Assembly: GCA_006969625.1 (NCBI GenBank) | Contig: CP030885.1 | Coordinates: 2,677,430-2,741,429, forward strand | DNA length: 64,000 nucleotides | DNA from: Rhodospirillaceae bacterium | GTDB lineage: Bacteria > Pseudomonadota > Alphaproteobacteria > Kiloniellales > DSM-21159 | Direction of reading: 5' to 3' | Made by a program: the position numbers and the translations under genes | The notes under the pieces: generated by a model | Databases searched by the model: none | Told to the model about the DNA's origin: nothing | What the model saw: the letters and a program-made list of their open reading frames with translations, nothing else | Shown here: positions 25,541 through 36,825 of the stretch, in pieces | Layout: every line of letters starts with the position of its first letter | Position numbering within the stretch: the stretch's first letter is position 1

Positions 25541-27694
25541 CTACTCACCGAATAGCCCGCGCAGCCGATCCACACCTTCCTCGATCGCGCGGCCCGCGTC
25601 CTCGGGCACGCCCTCCGGCACCAGCTCCTGCACCGCCTCGCCGACGTCCTCCACCGACTGCGGAACGGCCGGCCGGCTCTCGGCCGGTTGCGCGCCGGCG
25701 GCGGCTTGGGCGTCAGGGTCGAGCGCCAACAGGCAGGGATTGGCTGCCGCCTGCGCGCCGTCGCTCGCCGCGTCGCCCCCGGCGGCATCGGTCAGCCCAC
25801 CGAGCACCGCGAGCGGGTTGTCGATCGCGGCGGCGGCGCCCACGATCCCGGCCAGCGCGCCGGCCGGATCGGGGATCACCCGGGGATTCTTCAGGGTGCC
25901 TTGGACCTTGAAGGGGATGGCCAAAGACACCAGCGCCGGCACGCGGCTGCTGGTATCGAAGGCTAGGTCCAGCTCCTCGCTGCGCAGGTCGACCGAGCCG
26001 GTGCCGGCCAGCGAGAAGGTCGCGGTGTCCAGCACCATCGCCTGGCTGTCGGCAACGCCGTCGCGGATGTCGAAGCGGCTGACGATGCAGTTCAGCGCCG
26101 TGGTGTCGGACTCGCCCAGCAAGGGCCCGAGAACGCTGGAGAAATCGGCGCCGATGATGGCCAGCAGCCGGTTGGAGATGGTGCCGCCTTCGTTGACCAC
26201 CTCCGTGGTGCCGTTCAGGCTGCTGGCGATCGCGCGCGGGCTGGCGCCGGCGCCCTGCAGGTCGATGCGGATGTCCATGGTGCCCTCGACCTCGTCGGTC
26301 AGGCCTCGGTCGTTGAGCAGGCGGCCGAAATCGAACTCGTCGATCGCGACCTGGGTGCTGAGCCGGGGCGTTTCCTGCGCCGCGTCGAGGCCGAGGCGCC
26401 CGTCGAGGCGGCTTTGCTGATAGCCGGCCTGCAACGGCGCGATCTGCAGGGTGCCGCCGGTCAGATCCAGTCCGAGCGTGACGTCGCTGAGTTCCAGCTC
26501 CGGATCGACCCGCAGGACTCCCACCTTGAGCTGCAGGGCCGCATCCGCCGCCCTCAGGCCATCCAGCGGCAGCGGCGTATCCGGGATCACGTAGGGGCTG
26601 TCCGCCGCACCGCCTGTCGCATCGCCGGCTGCGTCGCCGCCGTCCTGCGTGCTTGCGGCCTCCGTTTGCGCCTCGCTCTGTCCTTCGGCCTGGAAATCGG
26701 CCAGGTCGAGCACTGCGGCGGTCAGGTCGGCCATGACCTTGGGGCGCTCGCCGGAAAGGTCGGCCGCCAAGCGGCCGGTGAGGTCGCTGTTCCCGAGGGT
26801 GAGCTGCAGGCCGTCCAGGCCGACCGTCTGGCCCTCCATCACCGTGCGTCCCTCCAGGCTGAAGGGTCCCAGCGGCGGGATCTCTGCGCCGCCGGCGAGC
26901 GGCGCGAAGGAAGCGAGGCTGTCGCCACTGACCGAAACGCTCAGGTCGGGATTGGGGGCCGAGGCTGGCGTTGCGATCGAGCCCTTGGCCGAGACTTGGT
27001 TGCCGGCCACGCTGCCCGTGAGGTCGACCGGGAAGCCCGCGTCGGACATCAAAGCCTGGAGGCTGCCGACCGTGCCGCTCAGCTCGATCGGCACGCCCTG
27101 GTAGCTGGCGTCCAGTTCGACGCTCTGACCGGCGGGATCCTGCCCCACGGTCAAGGCGGCCAGCTCGAGGGTCATGCTCTCGCCGGTCGTCCCGTCGCGG
27201 TAGACCAGGGTGCCCTGCTCGACGCTGACGGCGACGATCTGCGGCATCAGCGGCTGCTCGCCCTCGCCGGCCGGGGCTGCGGCAGGCGCCCCGGCGTCCG
27301 GCGCGGCCATGACCCAGTTGCCTTCGCCGGCCGGATTGGTCTCCAGCAGGATGTCGGGCCGCACCAGCACCACCCGGTTGACCTGGACGTCGCCGGAGAG
27401 CAGCGGCATCAGCTCGACCTCCAGCTCGAAGCGGTCGAGCGTGACCATCTCGGGTCGGCTGCCCCATGCCGCGTTTGACAGCGTCACGTCCTGTACGGTG
27501 ACCGCCGGCTGCAGGCCGATGGCCAAGTCGATCGGCCCGCCGATGGTGAGTTGACGGCCGGTCGCCTTCTCCACCTCCGCGGCCACGCGCGCCTTCAGCG
27601 TCTCGAAGTCCAGGGTCGAGAGATAGATGTAGCCGCCGACCAGGACGGCCACGATCAACCCCAGCAGACCGAACAGGAGGTACTTGATCTTCAT
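25541..27694 (-). CDS. AsmA family protein
   Basis: Large (717-residue) envelope protein with an N-terminal TM anchor (YLLFGLLGLIVAVLVGGYIY), the AsmA N-terminal domain (VEKATGRQLTIGGPIDLAIGLQPAVTVQDV) and a C-terminal AsmA-like region (~480-640; VEGTMDIRIDLQGAGASPRAI, LDLAFDTSSRVP). Residues ~340-365 are a low-complexity Gly/Ala/Asp linker. The family is linked to outer membrane biogenesis and lipid transport. The ATG overlaps the stop of the HAD gene (ATGA), indicating translational coupling. Confidence 0.9.
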   Translation of the reverse strand: MKIKYLLFGLLGLIVAVLVGGYIYLSTLDFETLKARVAAEVEKATGRQLTIGGPIDLAIGLQPAVTVQDVTLSNAAWGSRPEMVTLDRFELEVELMPLLSGDVQVNRVVLVRPDILLETNPAGEGNWVMAAPDAGAPAAAPAGEGEQPLMPQIVAVSVEQGTLVYRDGTTGESMTLELAALTVGQDPAGQSVELDASYQGVPIELSGTVGSLQALMSDAGFPVDLTGSVAGNQVSAKGSIATPASAPNPDLSVSVSGDSLASFAPLAGGAEIPPLGPFSLEGRTVMEGQTVGLDGLQLTLGNSDLTGRLAADLSGERPKVMADLTAAVLDLADFQAEGQSEAQTEAASTQDGGDAAGDATGGAADSPYVIPDTPLPLDGLRAADAALQLKVGVLRVDPELELSDVTLGLDLTGGTLQIAPLQAGYQQSRLDGRLGLDAAQETPRLSTQVAIDEFDFGRLLNDRGLTDEVEGTMDIRIDLQGAGASPRAIASSLNGTTEVVNEGGTISNRLLAIIGADFSSVLGPLLGESDTTALNCIVSRFDIRDGVADSQAMVLDTATFSLAGTGSVDLRSEELDLAFDTSSRVPALVSLAIPFKVQGTLKNPRVIPDPAGALAGIVGAAAAIDNPLAVLGGLTDAAGGDAASDGAQAAANPCLLALDPDAQAAAGAQPAESRPAVPQSVEDVGEAVQELVPEGVPEDAGRAIEEGVDRLRGLFGE

Positions 27695-28380
27695 CGCTCA
27701 ATCTCCTCCGTATGGCTTCGTGCGCACTGCCGCAGGGCGGCGGGCAGGTCCGACGCGCGCTCGATGATGACTGCGGCGCCGGCCGCCCGCAACTCCGCGT
27801 CGCCGTGATGTCCCCAGGATACACCGATCGCCGGTATGCCGGCATTCTGTGCCATTTCCATGTCGAACGTGCTGTCGCCGACCATGATCGTGCGCCGGTG
27901 GTCGACGCCGCATTCCGTCACCGCACGCGCCACCATGCCGGGGTGCGGCTTACTGGGCGCGGTGTCCGGCGTCTGCAGGGTGGAAAAGTGGCCGCTCAGG
28001 CCATGTCGTGCGAGCGCCGCGCGCAGGCCGCGCAGGTTCTTGCCGGTAGCGATGCCGAAATGCAGCTCCGGCCGGCGCAAGTCGTCGAGCATCTCGCGGA
28101 CGCCGGGAAACAGCGGCTCGTCGTAGGCCGGATCGGCGTGCAGCGCCAGCGCCGCCTCGCGGTAGCTGCGGGTGACCTCGAGGACCAGGTGCTCGGCGCC
28201 CTCGGGCAGCAGCCGCTCGAGCGCCAGTTCGAGCGACAGGCCGACGACGCGCGCGACCCGCCGATCCTCGGGCGCCGGCAGGCCATGCGCCGCGAAGGCG
28301 TGACGGGCGCAGTGCAGAATGCCGGCGCGGCTGTCCACCAGCGTGCCGTCGAGATCGAAAAGAATGAGTTGCCAGTCCAA
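27691..28380 (-). CDS. HAD-IA hydrolase, phosphoglycolate phosphatase-like (TTG start)
   Basis: A 229-residue HAD phosphatase: motif I ILFDLDGTLVDS near the N-terminus (nucleophile Asp in DLDGT), motif II ATGKNLRG, motif III Lys in SKPHPGM, and motif IV MVGDSTFDMEMA. The cap follows motif I, as in Gph-type enzymes. The start is read as TTG at 28380, giving MDWQLILFDLD: there is no ATG between the upstream rluC stop and motif I, and an AAAGG lies about 11 bases upstream. Longer frames would overlap rluC entirely. It overlaps the AsmA gene by ATGA. The substrate could be phosphoglycolate or another small phosphate ester. Confidence 0.88.
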   Translation of the reverse strand: MDWQLILFDLDGTLVDSRAGILHCARHAFAAHGLPAPEDRRVARVVGLSLELALERLLPEGAEHLVLEVTRSYREAALALHADPAYDEPLFPGVREMLDDLRRPELHFGIATGKNLRGLRAALARHGLSGHFSTLQTPDTAPSKPHPGMVARAVTECGVDHRRTIMVGDSTFDMEMAQNAGIPAIGVSWGHHGDAELRAAGAAVIIERASDLPAALRQCARSHTEEIER

Positions 28381-28397
28381 ATGCTTGCGTACCTTTC

Positions 28398-29396
28398 TTA
28401 ACCCCAGCTCTCGATGTCCTGGACAAGGCTCTCGGCGGCCGCCTCTTGCGGGTCGAGACCGAGCTGCCGCCACACCGCCAGGCGGTCGGGGGGCAGCGGT
28501 GCCTGCACCCGCAGGGTCGTGCCGTCGTCCGGATGCGGCACCGCGAGCTCGCGCGCATGCAGCATGATCGTCTTCGGCATCTCCAGCCCGGCCGGGAAGG
28601 CCGCCTTGCCGCCGTACTTGCCGTCCCCCAGGATCGGGCATCCCAGTGCCGCGCAGTGGACCCGAAGCTGGTGCGTGCGGCCGGTCAGCGGCTGCAGCAG
28701 CAGCCAGGTGACGCCCTTGGCGGCGGCGACCGTGGCGTAGCGGGTCTCCGCCGGCTTGCCGCCGGGTTCCACGGTCATCTTCTCGCCGCCCGGCCCGCCG
28801 CGCTTGTCGAGCGGCAGGCGCACCAGGCTGCGGCGCTTCGGCGGCCGGCCGACCACCAGCGCCCAGTAGATCTTGCGCACGGCGTCCTGCCGGAAGGCCG
28901 CCGTCAGCGCCCGCGCAGCGGCGGCGGTGCGGGCGAGCAGCAGCACGCCGGAGGTGTCGCGGTCGAGCCGGTGCACCAGGCGGGGCCGCTCCGCCGCCTC
29001 GAAGGTCAGCAGGTCGAGCAGGGCGTCCAGGTTCTTGGCCTGCTTCGGCCCGCCTTGCACCGCCAGTCCGGCCGGCTTGTTGAGCGCCAGCACCTGCGCG
29101 TCGCGGTGCAGCACGGCGGCGCGCAGCGCCTCCGCCTCCGCCTTGCTGACCGTCGGCTGCGACGGTGGCGGCTTCGGCCCGGCCGGTTCCGGCTGCAGCG
29201 GCGGGATCCGCACGGCCTGCCCCGGCTCCAGGCGGGTGCTCGCCTTGGCGCGCCTGCCGTCGACGCGGACCTGTCCGGTGCGCAGCAGTTTCTCCAGCCG
29301 ACCATGGCCCAGGCCGGGGTAATGCCGCTTGAACCAGCGATCCAGGCGCTGGTCGGCGTCCTCGGCGCCGACGATCCGGGTTTCCACCGCGCTCAT
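28398..29396 (-). CDS. rluC: RluA-family 23S rRNA pseudouridine synthase (RluC type)
   Basis: Converts uridines to pseudouridine in RNA. The 332-residue protein has an N-terminal S4 RNA-binding domain (DQRLDRWFKRHYPGLGHGRLEKLLRTGQVRVDG) and a pseudouridine synthase domain with RLVHRLDRDTSGVLLLART, where the Asp of HRLDRDTSG is catalytic, and LLLQPLTGRTHQLRVHCAALG. An Ala/Pro-rich linker joins them. The start at 29396 overlaps the crcB stop (ATGA) and is preferred over an ATG four codons upstream. RluC versus RluD specificity is not certain. Confidence 0.9.
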   Translation of the reverse strand: MSAVETRIVGAEDADQRLDRWFKRHYPGLGHGRLEKLLRTGQVRVDGRRAKASTRLEPGQAVRIPPLQPEPAGPKPPPSQPTVSKAEAEALRAAVLHRDAQVLALNKPAGLAVQGGPKQAKNLDALLDLLTFEAAERPRLVHRLDRDTSGVLLLARTAAAARALTAAFRQDAVRKIYWALVVGRPPKRRSLVRLPLDKRGGPGGEKMTVEPGGKPAETRYATVAAAKGVTWLLLQPLTGRTHQLRVHCAALGCPILGDGKYGGKAAFPAGLEMPKTIMLHARELAVPHPDDGTTLRVQAPLPPDRLAVWRQLGLDPQEAAAESLVQDIESWG

Positions 29397-29773
29397 GTGG
29401 CCAGGCACCGCACCAACCAGAGGCCGAAGAACAGCCCGCCGACCGACAGAACGACGGAGAGCGTCACATACAGCGCAGCCAGGCCGAGCTGGCCCCGTTC
29501 GTAGAGCAGCGCCACGTCCAACGAGAAGGTGGAGAAGGTCGTGAAGGCGCCAAGCAGACCGACGGCCAGGAAGGCCCGCAGCGCCGGTGCCGGCTGCCAG
29601 ACCAGCGCCGAGACCTCCACCAGCACCCCCATCAGGAAGGAGCCGAGCACGTTGACCACCAGAATGCCGGTCGGAAAGCCGCCGCCGGCCAGGTGCATCA
29701 CCTGCTGCGCCAGCAGATGCCGGGCCACGGCCCCCAAGGCGCCGCCGGCGGCAATGGCGAGAATCAACGGCAT
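29393..29773 (-). CDS. crcB: Fluoride channel CrcB/Fluc
   Basis: A 126-residue four-helix membrane protein that exports fluoride as a dual-topology dimer. Family signatures: GGALGAVARHLL near the N-terminus, PTGILVVNVLGSFLMGVL (with the conserved Asn) and VGLLGAFTTFSTFSLDV. It overlaps the downstream rluC start by ATGA. No fluoride riboswitch is evident in the 64 bases upstream. Confidence 0.95.
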   Translation of the reverse strand: MPLILAIAAGGALGAVARHLLAQQVMHLAGGGFPTGILVVNVLGSFLMGVLVEVSALVWQPAPALRAFLAVGLLGAFTTFSTFSLDVALLYERGQLGLAALYVTLSVVLSVGGLFFGLWLVRCLAT

Positions 29774-29836
29774 GTTGGCGGCCGCGCCCCTGACGACTTC
29801 CGATAACGGCTGTCTATCAGGCTCGGCGCGCGCCCG

Positions 29837-30496
29837 CTAGGCCGCCGCGGCGCGGGCGCCCTTGAGCCAGGCGAGGCAGGCCTCGGTGGACATCTGGTAG
29901 ACGCCCAGGCGGCCGAGTTCCCTGAGCGCCTCGTCGCTGGCGTCGCACACCGCATCGCTGGCCACCACGACCCGGAAGTCGCGCGCCGAGGCCTCGTAGA
30001 CCGTGGCCCGCGTGCCCGTCGGGAAGTTGCAGCCGCAGATCACCAGCGTGGTGATGCCGAGCCGGCCCAGCTCCTCCTGCAAGCGGGTTCCATAGAAGGC
30101 GCCCCAGCGCGGTTTGTAGAACACCTGCTCGTGCGGCGCGATCTCCTGCGTCTCGCCGGAGAGCAGGGTCTCGGCGTCCAGGCGCACCGCGTCGTTCGGC
30201 TTGATGCAGTCCCACAGCTCGGCGCCGCGGGTGCCCGGCATCAGCACGCGCAGGCCCTCCTCCACGGCGCCGCGGCGGCAGAGATCGACGTTCGAGCCGT
30301 CGGGCCGGTACAGCCGCACCCCGTGCAGGATCGGCTTGCCGGCGGCACGGAACCCCTCGATGAGCTGCTTGATGTTGGGCGTGTGGGCGCCGACGCCGCT
30401 GGACTTGACCGGCGAGTCTGGCAAGGCGAAGTCCCGTTGCAGGTCGACGGTGAGCAGCGCCGTATGATCGCGTTCGAGGACGTTGTACTCGGGCAT
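29837..30496 (-). CDS. Isochorismatase-family cysteine hydrolase
   Basis: A 219-residue hydrolase of the isochorismatase/nicotinamidase fold. The catalytic triad is visible as Asp18 (LLTVDLQRDF), Lys128 (FYKPRWGAF) and Cys156 (VICGCNFPTGTRATVYEAS), with the usual cis-peptide region just before the Cys. The start at 30496 (MPEYNVLERD) is preferred over a frame 16 codons longer. Many relatives are amidases of small N-substituted amides; the substrate here is open. Confidence 0.88.
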   Translation of the reverse strand: MPEYNVLERDHTALLTVDLQRDFALPDSPVKSSGVGAHTPNIKQLIEGFRAAGKPILHGVRLYRPDGSNVDLCRRGAVEEGLRVLMPGTRGAELWDCIKPNDAVRLDAETLLSGETQEIAPHEQVFYKPRWGAFYGTRLQEELGRLGITTLVICGCNFPTGTRATVYEASARDFRVVVASDAVCDASDEALRELGRLGVYQMSTEACLAWLKGARAAAA

Positions 30497-30559
30497 GGGG
30501 GCGTGGGAGGTCCTTCTTGGTCCTTCCGGGCCGGACGGCCGCACGTGTTTGTTCCGGTG

Positions 30560-30587
30560 ACAATACGCCCGGCGGGTGCAGGAACAA
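30560..30587 (-). promoter_or_regulatory. Candidate sigma-70 promoter for the isochorismatase-family gene
   Basis: On the minus strand TTGTTC (30587-30582) and TATTGT (30565-30560, 5/6) with a 16-base spacer, about 65 bases before the start. Confidence 0.4.
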
Positions 30588-30631
30588 CCGAGCGCTTTGC
30601 ATGACGGTTGCGCAGACCTTGCAGGGCTTGG

Positions 30632-31933
30632 CTACGGATCCTCGGCCTCCTGGACCCGCTGAGCGCGCAAGCGATCCCAATACTCCAGGCGCTTGGCGAT
30701 CTCGCGCTCGAAGCCGCGCTCGACCGGGCGATAGAAGCGCTGGCGCGGCATGTCCTGGGGAAAGTAGTCCTGGCCGGAAAAGCCCGCCTCGGCGTCGTGG
30801 TCGTAGGCGTAGCCCGCCCCGTAGCCGAGGTCGCGCATCAGGCGCGTGGGCGCGTTGAGGATGTGCATCGGCGGCATCAGCGAGCCGGTCTCCCGGGCGC
30901 TGCGCGCCGAAGCCTTGAAGGCGCGGTAGACGGCGTTCGACTTCGGGGCGGTGCCCAGATAGACCACGCACTGGGCGATGGCCAGCTCGCCCTCCGGCGA
31001 ACCCAGCCGCTCGTAAGCTTCCCAGGCGGCGATCGCCTGCGGCAGGGCGTTCGGATCGGCCAGCCCGATGTCCTCCACCGCGAAGCGCACCAGGCGGCGC
31101 GCGACGTAGTGCGGATCCTCGCCGCCGGCCAGCATGCGGGCCAACCAATAGAGCGCCGCGTCGGTGTCCGAGCCGCGCAGCGACTTGTGCAGGGCCGAAA
31201 TCAGGTTGTAATGCGCCTCCTGGCTCTTGTCGTAGAGCGGCATGCGCCGCTGCACCAGCTCTGCGAGACCGGCCGAATCGCGCTTGGGCTCCGGCGGCAG
31301 TGCGGCAAGCTCCTCCACGAGGTTCAGCAGGTAGCGGCCGTCGCCGTCGGCCAGCGCCAGCAGCGCCTCGCGCGCCTCTTCGGTCAGCGGCAAGGGCCGT
31401 CCGATCTCGGTTTCCGCCCGGCGCACCAGCTCGCACAGGGCGGCATGGTCCAGCCGCTTGAGCACCAGGACCTGGCAACGCGACAGCAGCGCCGCATTGA
31501 GCTCGAACGAGGGGTTCTCGGTGGTCGCGCCGACCAGCACCACGGTGCCGTCCTCGACGTAGGGCAGGAAGCCGTCCTGCTGGGCGCGGTTGAAGCGGTG
31601 GATCTCGTCGACGAACAGCAGGGTGCCCTGCCCCGCCTGGCGGCGCTGGCGCGCCCGCTCGAAGACCTTGCGCAGGTCGGCGACGCCGGAGAAGACCGCC
31701 GAAAGCGGCTCGAACTCCAGGTCGGTCGCCTCAGCCAGCAGCCGGGCGATCGTCGTCTTGCCGCAACCCGGCGGACCCCAGAGGATCAGCGAGGCGAGCC
31801 GGCGCTGCCGCAGCATGCGGCCCAGCGGCGCCTCCGCTGCCAGCAGGTGATCCTGGCCGACCACCTCTTCCAGGCTGGACGGACGCAGGCGGTCGGCGAG
31901 CGGGCGCGGCGCCTGGCTCTCGAACAGGCCCAT
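30632..31933 (-). CDS. rarA: Replication-associated recombination protein A (RarA/MgsA)
   Basis: AAA+ ATPase of the clamp-loader family that acts at stalled replication forks. The 433-residue protein shows LADRLRPSSLEEVVGQDHLL, Walker A WGPPGCGKTTIARLL, Walker B LLFVDEIHRFNRAQQD, sensor 1 GATTENPSFELN and the C-terminal tetramerisation part (EAHYNLISALHKSLRGSD, ALYWLARMLAGGEDP, YPHD-like TRLMRDLGYGAGYAYDHD). The start is ATG 31933, nine bases after the protease stop. Confidence 0.95.
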   Translation of the reverse strand: MGLFESQAPRPLADRLRPSSLEEVVGQDHLLAAEAPLGRMLRQRRLASLILWGPPGCGKTTIARLLAEATDLEFEPLSAVFSGVADLRKVFERARQRRQAGQGTLLFVDEIHRFNRAQQDGFLPYVEDGTVVLVGATTENPSFELNAALLSRCQVLVLKRLDHAALCELVRRAETEIGRPLPLTEEAREALLALADGDGRYLLNLVEELAALPPEPKRDSAGLAELVQRRMPLYDKSQEAHYNLISALHKSLRGSDTDAALYWLARMLAGGEDPHYVARRLVRFAVEDIGLADPNALPQAIAAWEAYERLGSPEGELAIAQCVVYLGTAPKSNAVYRAFKASARSARETGSLMPPMHILNAPTRLMRDLGYGAGYAYDHDAEAGFSGQDYFPQDMPRQRFYRPVERGFEREIAKRLEYWDRLRAQRVQEAEDP

Positions 31934-31941
31934 CCCGGCGA

Positions 31942-33468
<1,527 letters not shown>

Positions 33469-33554
33469 CTCTTTGCAAGAGACAAGACATAAGGACACCG
33501 GGTGGCTGCGAGCAAGCCTCGCCCCGCCCGGCTCCGAGCATGCGGAGGTGCAAA

Positions 33555-33854
33555 ATGACCTGCCTGAAGGGCCTGCGGGCCTTCGCTCTGGCCGCCTTCC
33601 TTGCCGCAAGCGGCCCAGGCGGCGCGCTCGCCCAGGACGGCGACCCGGTCGACGCGAGCTCTCTCGGTCCCGACGCGGCGATGAACCGCCTTGAGCAGAA
33701 GGGCTACACCGAGCTGCGCTCAGTCGACCGTGACGCCTTCGACAACGAAATCGAGCTGGAAGGGCTCAATCCCGAGGGCGAGCGCGTCCGGGTGACGGTG
33801 GATACCACCGTCGGCAGCATCCTCTACGAGCACCGCTTGACGACACGCGAGTAG
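33555..33854 (+). CDS. Small secreted PepSY-like protein
   Basis: A 99-residue protein with a signal peptide (MTCLKGLRAFALAAFLAASG, cleavage probably after the later ALA) and a mature part resembling a PepSY domain: MNRLEQKGYTELRSVDRD, then alternating charged strands and VRVTVDTTVGSILYEHRL. PepSY domains are thought to bind or inhibit peptidases or sense ligands at the cell surface. GGAGG lies 6 bases before the ATG. Its divergent placement next to the Deg protease makes a functional link possible but unproven. Confidence 0.8.
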   Translation: MTCLKGLRAFALAAFLAASGPGGALAQDGDPVDASSLGPDAAMNRLEQKGYTELRSVDRDAFDNEIELEGLNPEGERVRVTVDTTVGSILYEHRLTTRE

Positions 33855-33893
33855 GCTGCCCGGTAAGTGCCGAGTGCGGTCGCGGCGCCGGGG

Positions 33894-35981
33894 TCAGCCG
33901 GCGCGGACGTGAGCCAGGAAGCCGTCGACCTCGCGGCGCAGGCTCTCGCTGCGGCCGGACAGCTCGGCCATGGCCGTGGCCAGTCCGTTCGCGTTCTCGC
34001 CTGCCTGGATCGCCACTTCCTCGACCTCCGCGACGGAGGCTTGGGAGCGCGTCGCCCCGGCCGCTGCCGCCTGAGCAGCGCTGGAGATGTCGCGCGTCGC
34101 CGCGTCCTGCTCCTCGACGGCCTGAGCGACGCTGCGCGTCACCTCGTCCATGCCTTCTACCGCCTCGACGATGTCGCCGATCGCGGCCACCGCCTCGCCG
34201 GCGATCCGCTCCATGGCGCCGATGCGCTCCCCGATCTCCTCGGTGGCCTTGCCGGTCTGGGTCGCGAGCTGCTTCACCTCGTTGGCGACCACCGCGAAGC
34301 CCTTGCCGGCCTCGCCGGCGCGCGCGGCCTCGATGGTGGCGTTCAAGGCCAGTAGGTTGGTCTGCTCGGCGATGTCCCGGATCAGGGCGACGACGCTGCC
34401 GATCGCCTTGGCGCTCTCCGCCAGACTGCGCATTGTGCGGTCAGTCGCCTGCGAGCGGGACTGGGCGGTTTCGGCCCGGCGCGCCGCCTCTTCCACGCGC
34501 CGGCCGATGTCCGCCACCGAGGTCGAGACGCGGTCGGTCGCCGCCCCCATGCTGGCCAGGCTTTCGCCGGCCTGGCGGGTCTGGCGGGCCACATCGGACG
34601 CGCGATCGCGGCTCAGGTTGGCGCTGTCGGCCAAAGCCCGGGCGTTTCCGGCGGCCGTCTCGATCGCCTCGCCGACCTCGCGCACGATGCCGGTGACCTG
34701 CCGCTCGAAAGCCTCGGCAAGGCGCTCCATCTCGGCTTGCCGCTGCTCCTGCGCAGTTGCCTCAGTCTCGGCCTGGCGCGCGCGCAGCCGCTCGATCTCC
34801 GCCTGATTGTCGCGGAACACCCGAACCGCCTCGGTCATCCGGCCGATTTCGTCGCCCCCGGACCAGCGCTCCAGGTCGATGTCGGTGCGTCCGTCCGCAA
34901 CCGCGCCAATGGCGTCGGTCAGGCCCTCGATCCGGCCGGCGACGCGCCGGCTGACGTACCAGAGGAAGCCGCCGGCCAGCAGCAAGACCGCGACCAGGGC
35001 AATGGCGTCGCGCACGATGCCGGCCATCTGCTTGGACGCGTAGCCCTCCCAAAAGGCGATGTTCGCATCGCCAGCCGCGTACGACAGCGCCACAGCCTCG
35101 TCGAGCGCAGCGGTCGAGCGGGAAAAGAACTGCGCAAAGTCAATCGGATATGGCTGGCCGCCGCGCGAGGCGAGGATGATGGCGTCGCGCAGCTTCGCAT
35201 AGCCGTCGTAGTGGCCATCGGCCAGGGTAGCGACGGCAGCCTGCAGCGCCGGCGACAGCTCCGAAGACGCGGCCAGCGCCTGCAGCTCGCGCCAGGCCGC
35301 CGCCGCCTTCGCCCACATCTGGGCCATGGCCGCCTCCTCGGCCGGCAGGAAAGGCCGGTCGTTGGCCAGGGCAATGGCCTGGTACGTGCGGTCCCGCCCG
35401 CTGTATTCGCGGATCGCCCAGGCCAGGCGCTGGATGCGCTCCTGCAGCACCACTTGGCTGGGCACGGTGCCCTGCTGGCTGCGCAGCATCTCGCCGAGGC
35501 GAGCCATCTCCTCGATGGCCGCCGGCATCACCTGTGGCAAGCGTTGCATGAATTCGGCATCACGCTCGTCGAACGGCACCGCAAGATTGGCATCCGCCGC
35601 CTCGCGCAGCTCCGCGATGGCCGCCCGGTGACGCGAGAGGGACGCCAGAAAGGCACCGACAGCGGCATCGTCCGCCCGCTCGGCCAAGCTCTCCGCCACC
35701 GCGTCGAAGAGCGGGCCCGAGGCGGCGCGCTGCTGCTCGACGAGGGCGCGGAAATCAGCCGGAATCGGCGTCGGCAGCGAGAGCGTCGCCTGCAGCAGGC
35801 TGCGCTCGAGCGACAGTTCGATCACCGCCTTGTTGAGAGTCGCCAGAGTGACCGTGGCGTGCTTCAGATCGGCGGTGCGGCGCCATTCCAGGACGTAGGC
35901 CCTGAGGTCGAGCCCGACCATGGCGACGACGACAGCGGACAGCAACACTGTGAAAGCGAGCGTGATGCGCTTGATGGACAT
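33894..35981 (-). CDS. Methyl-accepting chemotaxis protein
   Basis: A 695-residue chemoreceptor. TM1 is near residues 5-25 ([19 protein letters not shown]). A long helical periplasmic sensor (~30-310) follows, without PAS or Cache landmarks I recognise, possibly a four-helix-bundle type. TM2 is [19 protein letters not shown]. Then come a HAMP domain ([22 protein letters not shown]) and the signalling domain with hairpin tip [32 protein letters not shown]. The start at 35981 is preferred over an ATG seven codons upstream. No CheA/W binding pentapeptide is evident at the C-terminus. Ligand unknown. Confidence 0.94.
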   Translation of the reverse strand: MSIKRITLAFTVLLSAVVVAMVGLDLRAYVLEWRRTADLKHATVTLATLNKAVIELSLERSLLQATLSLPTPIPADFRALVEQQRAASGPLFDAVAESLAERADDAAVGAFLASLSRHRAAIAELREAADANLAVPFDERDAEFMQRLPQVMPAAIEEMARLGEMLRSQQGTVPSQVVLQERIQRLAWAIREYSGRDRTYQAIALANDRPFLPAEEAAMAQMWAKAAAAWRELQALAASSELSPALQAAVATLADGHYDGYAKLRDAIILASRGGQPYPIDFAQFFSRSTAALDEAVALSYAAGDANIAFWEGYASKQMAGIVRDAIALVAVLLLAGGFLWYVSRRVAGRIEGLTDAIGAVADGRTDIDLERWSGGDEIGRMTEAVRVFRDNQAEIERLRARQAETEATAQEQRQAEMERLAEAFERQVTGIVREVGEAIETAAGNARALADSANLSRDRASDVARQTRQAGESLASMGAATDRVSTSVADIGRRVEEAARRAETAQSRSQATDRTMRSLAESAKAIGSVVALIRDIAEQTNLLALNATIEAARAGEAGKGFAVVANEVKQLATQTGKATEEIGERIGAMERIAGEAVAAIGDIVEAVEGMDEVTRSVAQAVEEQDAATRDISSAAQAAAAGATRSQASVAEVEEVAIQAGENANGLATAMAELSGRSESLRREVDGFLAHVRAG

Positions 35982-36017
35982 GACGACAAGGTCCCCGTTC
36001 ACCTGCCGGTCTGGATC

Positions 36018-36040
36018 GCATTCCGCGACATTCGGAATGC
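36018..36040. promoter_or_regulatory. Inverted repeat in the leader of the chemoreceptor gene
   Basis: GCATTCCG and CGGAATGC form a perfect 8-bp inverted repeat around a 7-base centre, 37 bases before the chemoreceptor start. An exact TATAAT on the minus strand (36099-36094) lies further upstream in AT-rich DNA, without a good -35. The site could be a repressor operator or an RNA hairpin. Confidence 0.4.
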
Positions 36041-36164
36041 CGTTCGAGGTTGGACGCTAGCAGTCAGGTCTTAATTTTTGGTTCCGGGGGAATATTATAG
36101 TTTTCCTTCTTATCAATATTTCCCACCAAACGAATGAATAATGAGCTCGACCCTAGATGTAAAC

Positions 36165-36191
36165 GAGGCGACTTCCAGTGGAAGCCGCCTC
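36165..36191 (-). terminator. Terminator downstream of rplQ
   Basis: A 12-bp stem with one G-U pair (36165-36176 with 36180-36191) and a 3-base loop, 42 bases after the rplQ stop, followed on the minus strand by GTTTA. It fits the end of the long ribosomal gene cluster; the short T-run makes it moderate. Confidence 0.6.
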
Positions 36192-36232
36192 CGTTCAAAT
36201 CTAGCGTGGAGAAACGCGTCAGGGCCGCCGGC

Positions 36233-36661
36233 TCAGGCCGCCTCCTCATCGTCCTCTTCCGCCCGTTCGGCGGTCGGGCCCGAGTCCTGACCCTTGGCGT
36301 CCGGATTGCGGTCGACCAGCTCGATGACCGCCATCGGCGCCATGTCGCCGTAGCGGAAGCCGGCCTTGAGCACCCGGGTGTAGCCGCCCGGCCGCTCCTT
36401 GTAGCGCTCGGCCAGTTCGTCGAACAGCTTGGCGACCATCGCGTCGTTGCGCAGGGTCGCGAAGGCCTGGCGGCGGCGCGCCAGCCCGCCCTTCTTGCCC
36501 AGCGTGATCAGTCGCTCGACGACACGCCGCAGGTCCTTGGCCTTCGGCAAGGTGGTGACGATCTGCTCGTGCTTGATCAGCGAGCCCGCCATGTTGGCGA
36601 ACATCGCCTTGCGGTGCGACGGGGTCCGGTTGAGCTTGCGGCCCTGGTTACCGTGACGCAT
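36233..36661 (-). CDS. rplQ: 50S ribosomal protein L17
   Basis: Large-subunit protein near the exit tunnel. The 142-residue product begins [20 protein letters not shown], the L17 signature, followed by the [18 protein letters not shown] block. The last ~20 residues are an acidic Glu/Asp tail not found in E. coli. Last gene of the rpsM-rpsK-rpoA-rplQ operon. Confidence 0.97.
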   Translation of the reverse strand: MRHGNQGRKLNRTPSHRKAMFANMAGSLIKHEQIVTTLPKAKDLRRVVERLITLGKKGGLARRRQAFATLRNDAMVAKLFDELAERYKERPGGYTRVLKAGFRYGDMAPMAVIELVDRNPDAKGQDSGPTAERAEEDDEEAA

Positions 36662-36825
36662 GGGCTAACCTCCTTGCCGATGCTGGGCCTCGCCGGGTCC
36701 TGGACCCTCGAGCGAAGCGGATTGCGCTGCCCGCCGCCCTCGCCCCGGCCTGCTCGGCCGGGGCTGCGGTACGGACGGGGTGGGCCGGCGCGGCCCGGGA
36801 AACGAAGCTGCTGGGGAACGACGCC

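Noticed and set aside
36064-36249. 61-codon minus-strand ORF in the AT-rich gap before rplQ's terminator
   Set aside because: It runs through the terminator hairpin and the end of rplQ and its product shows no motif.
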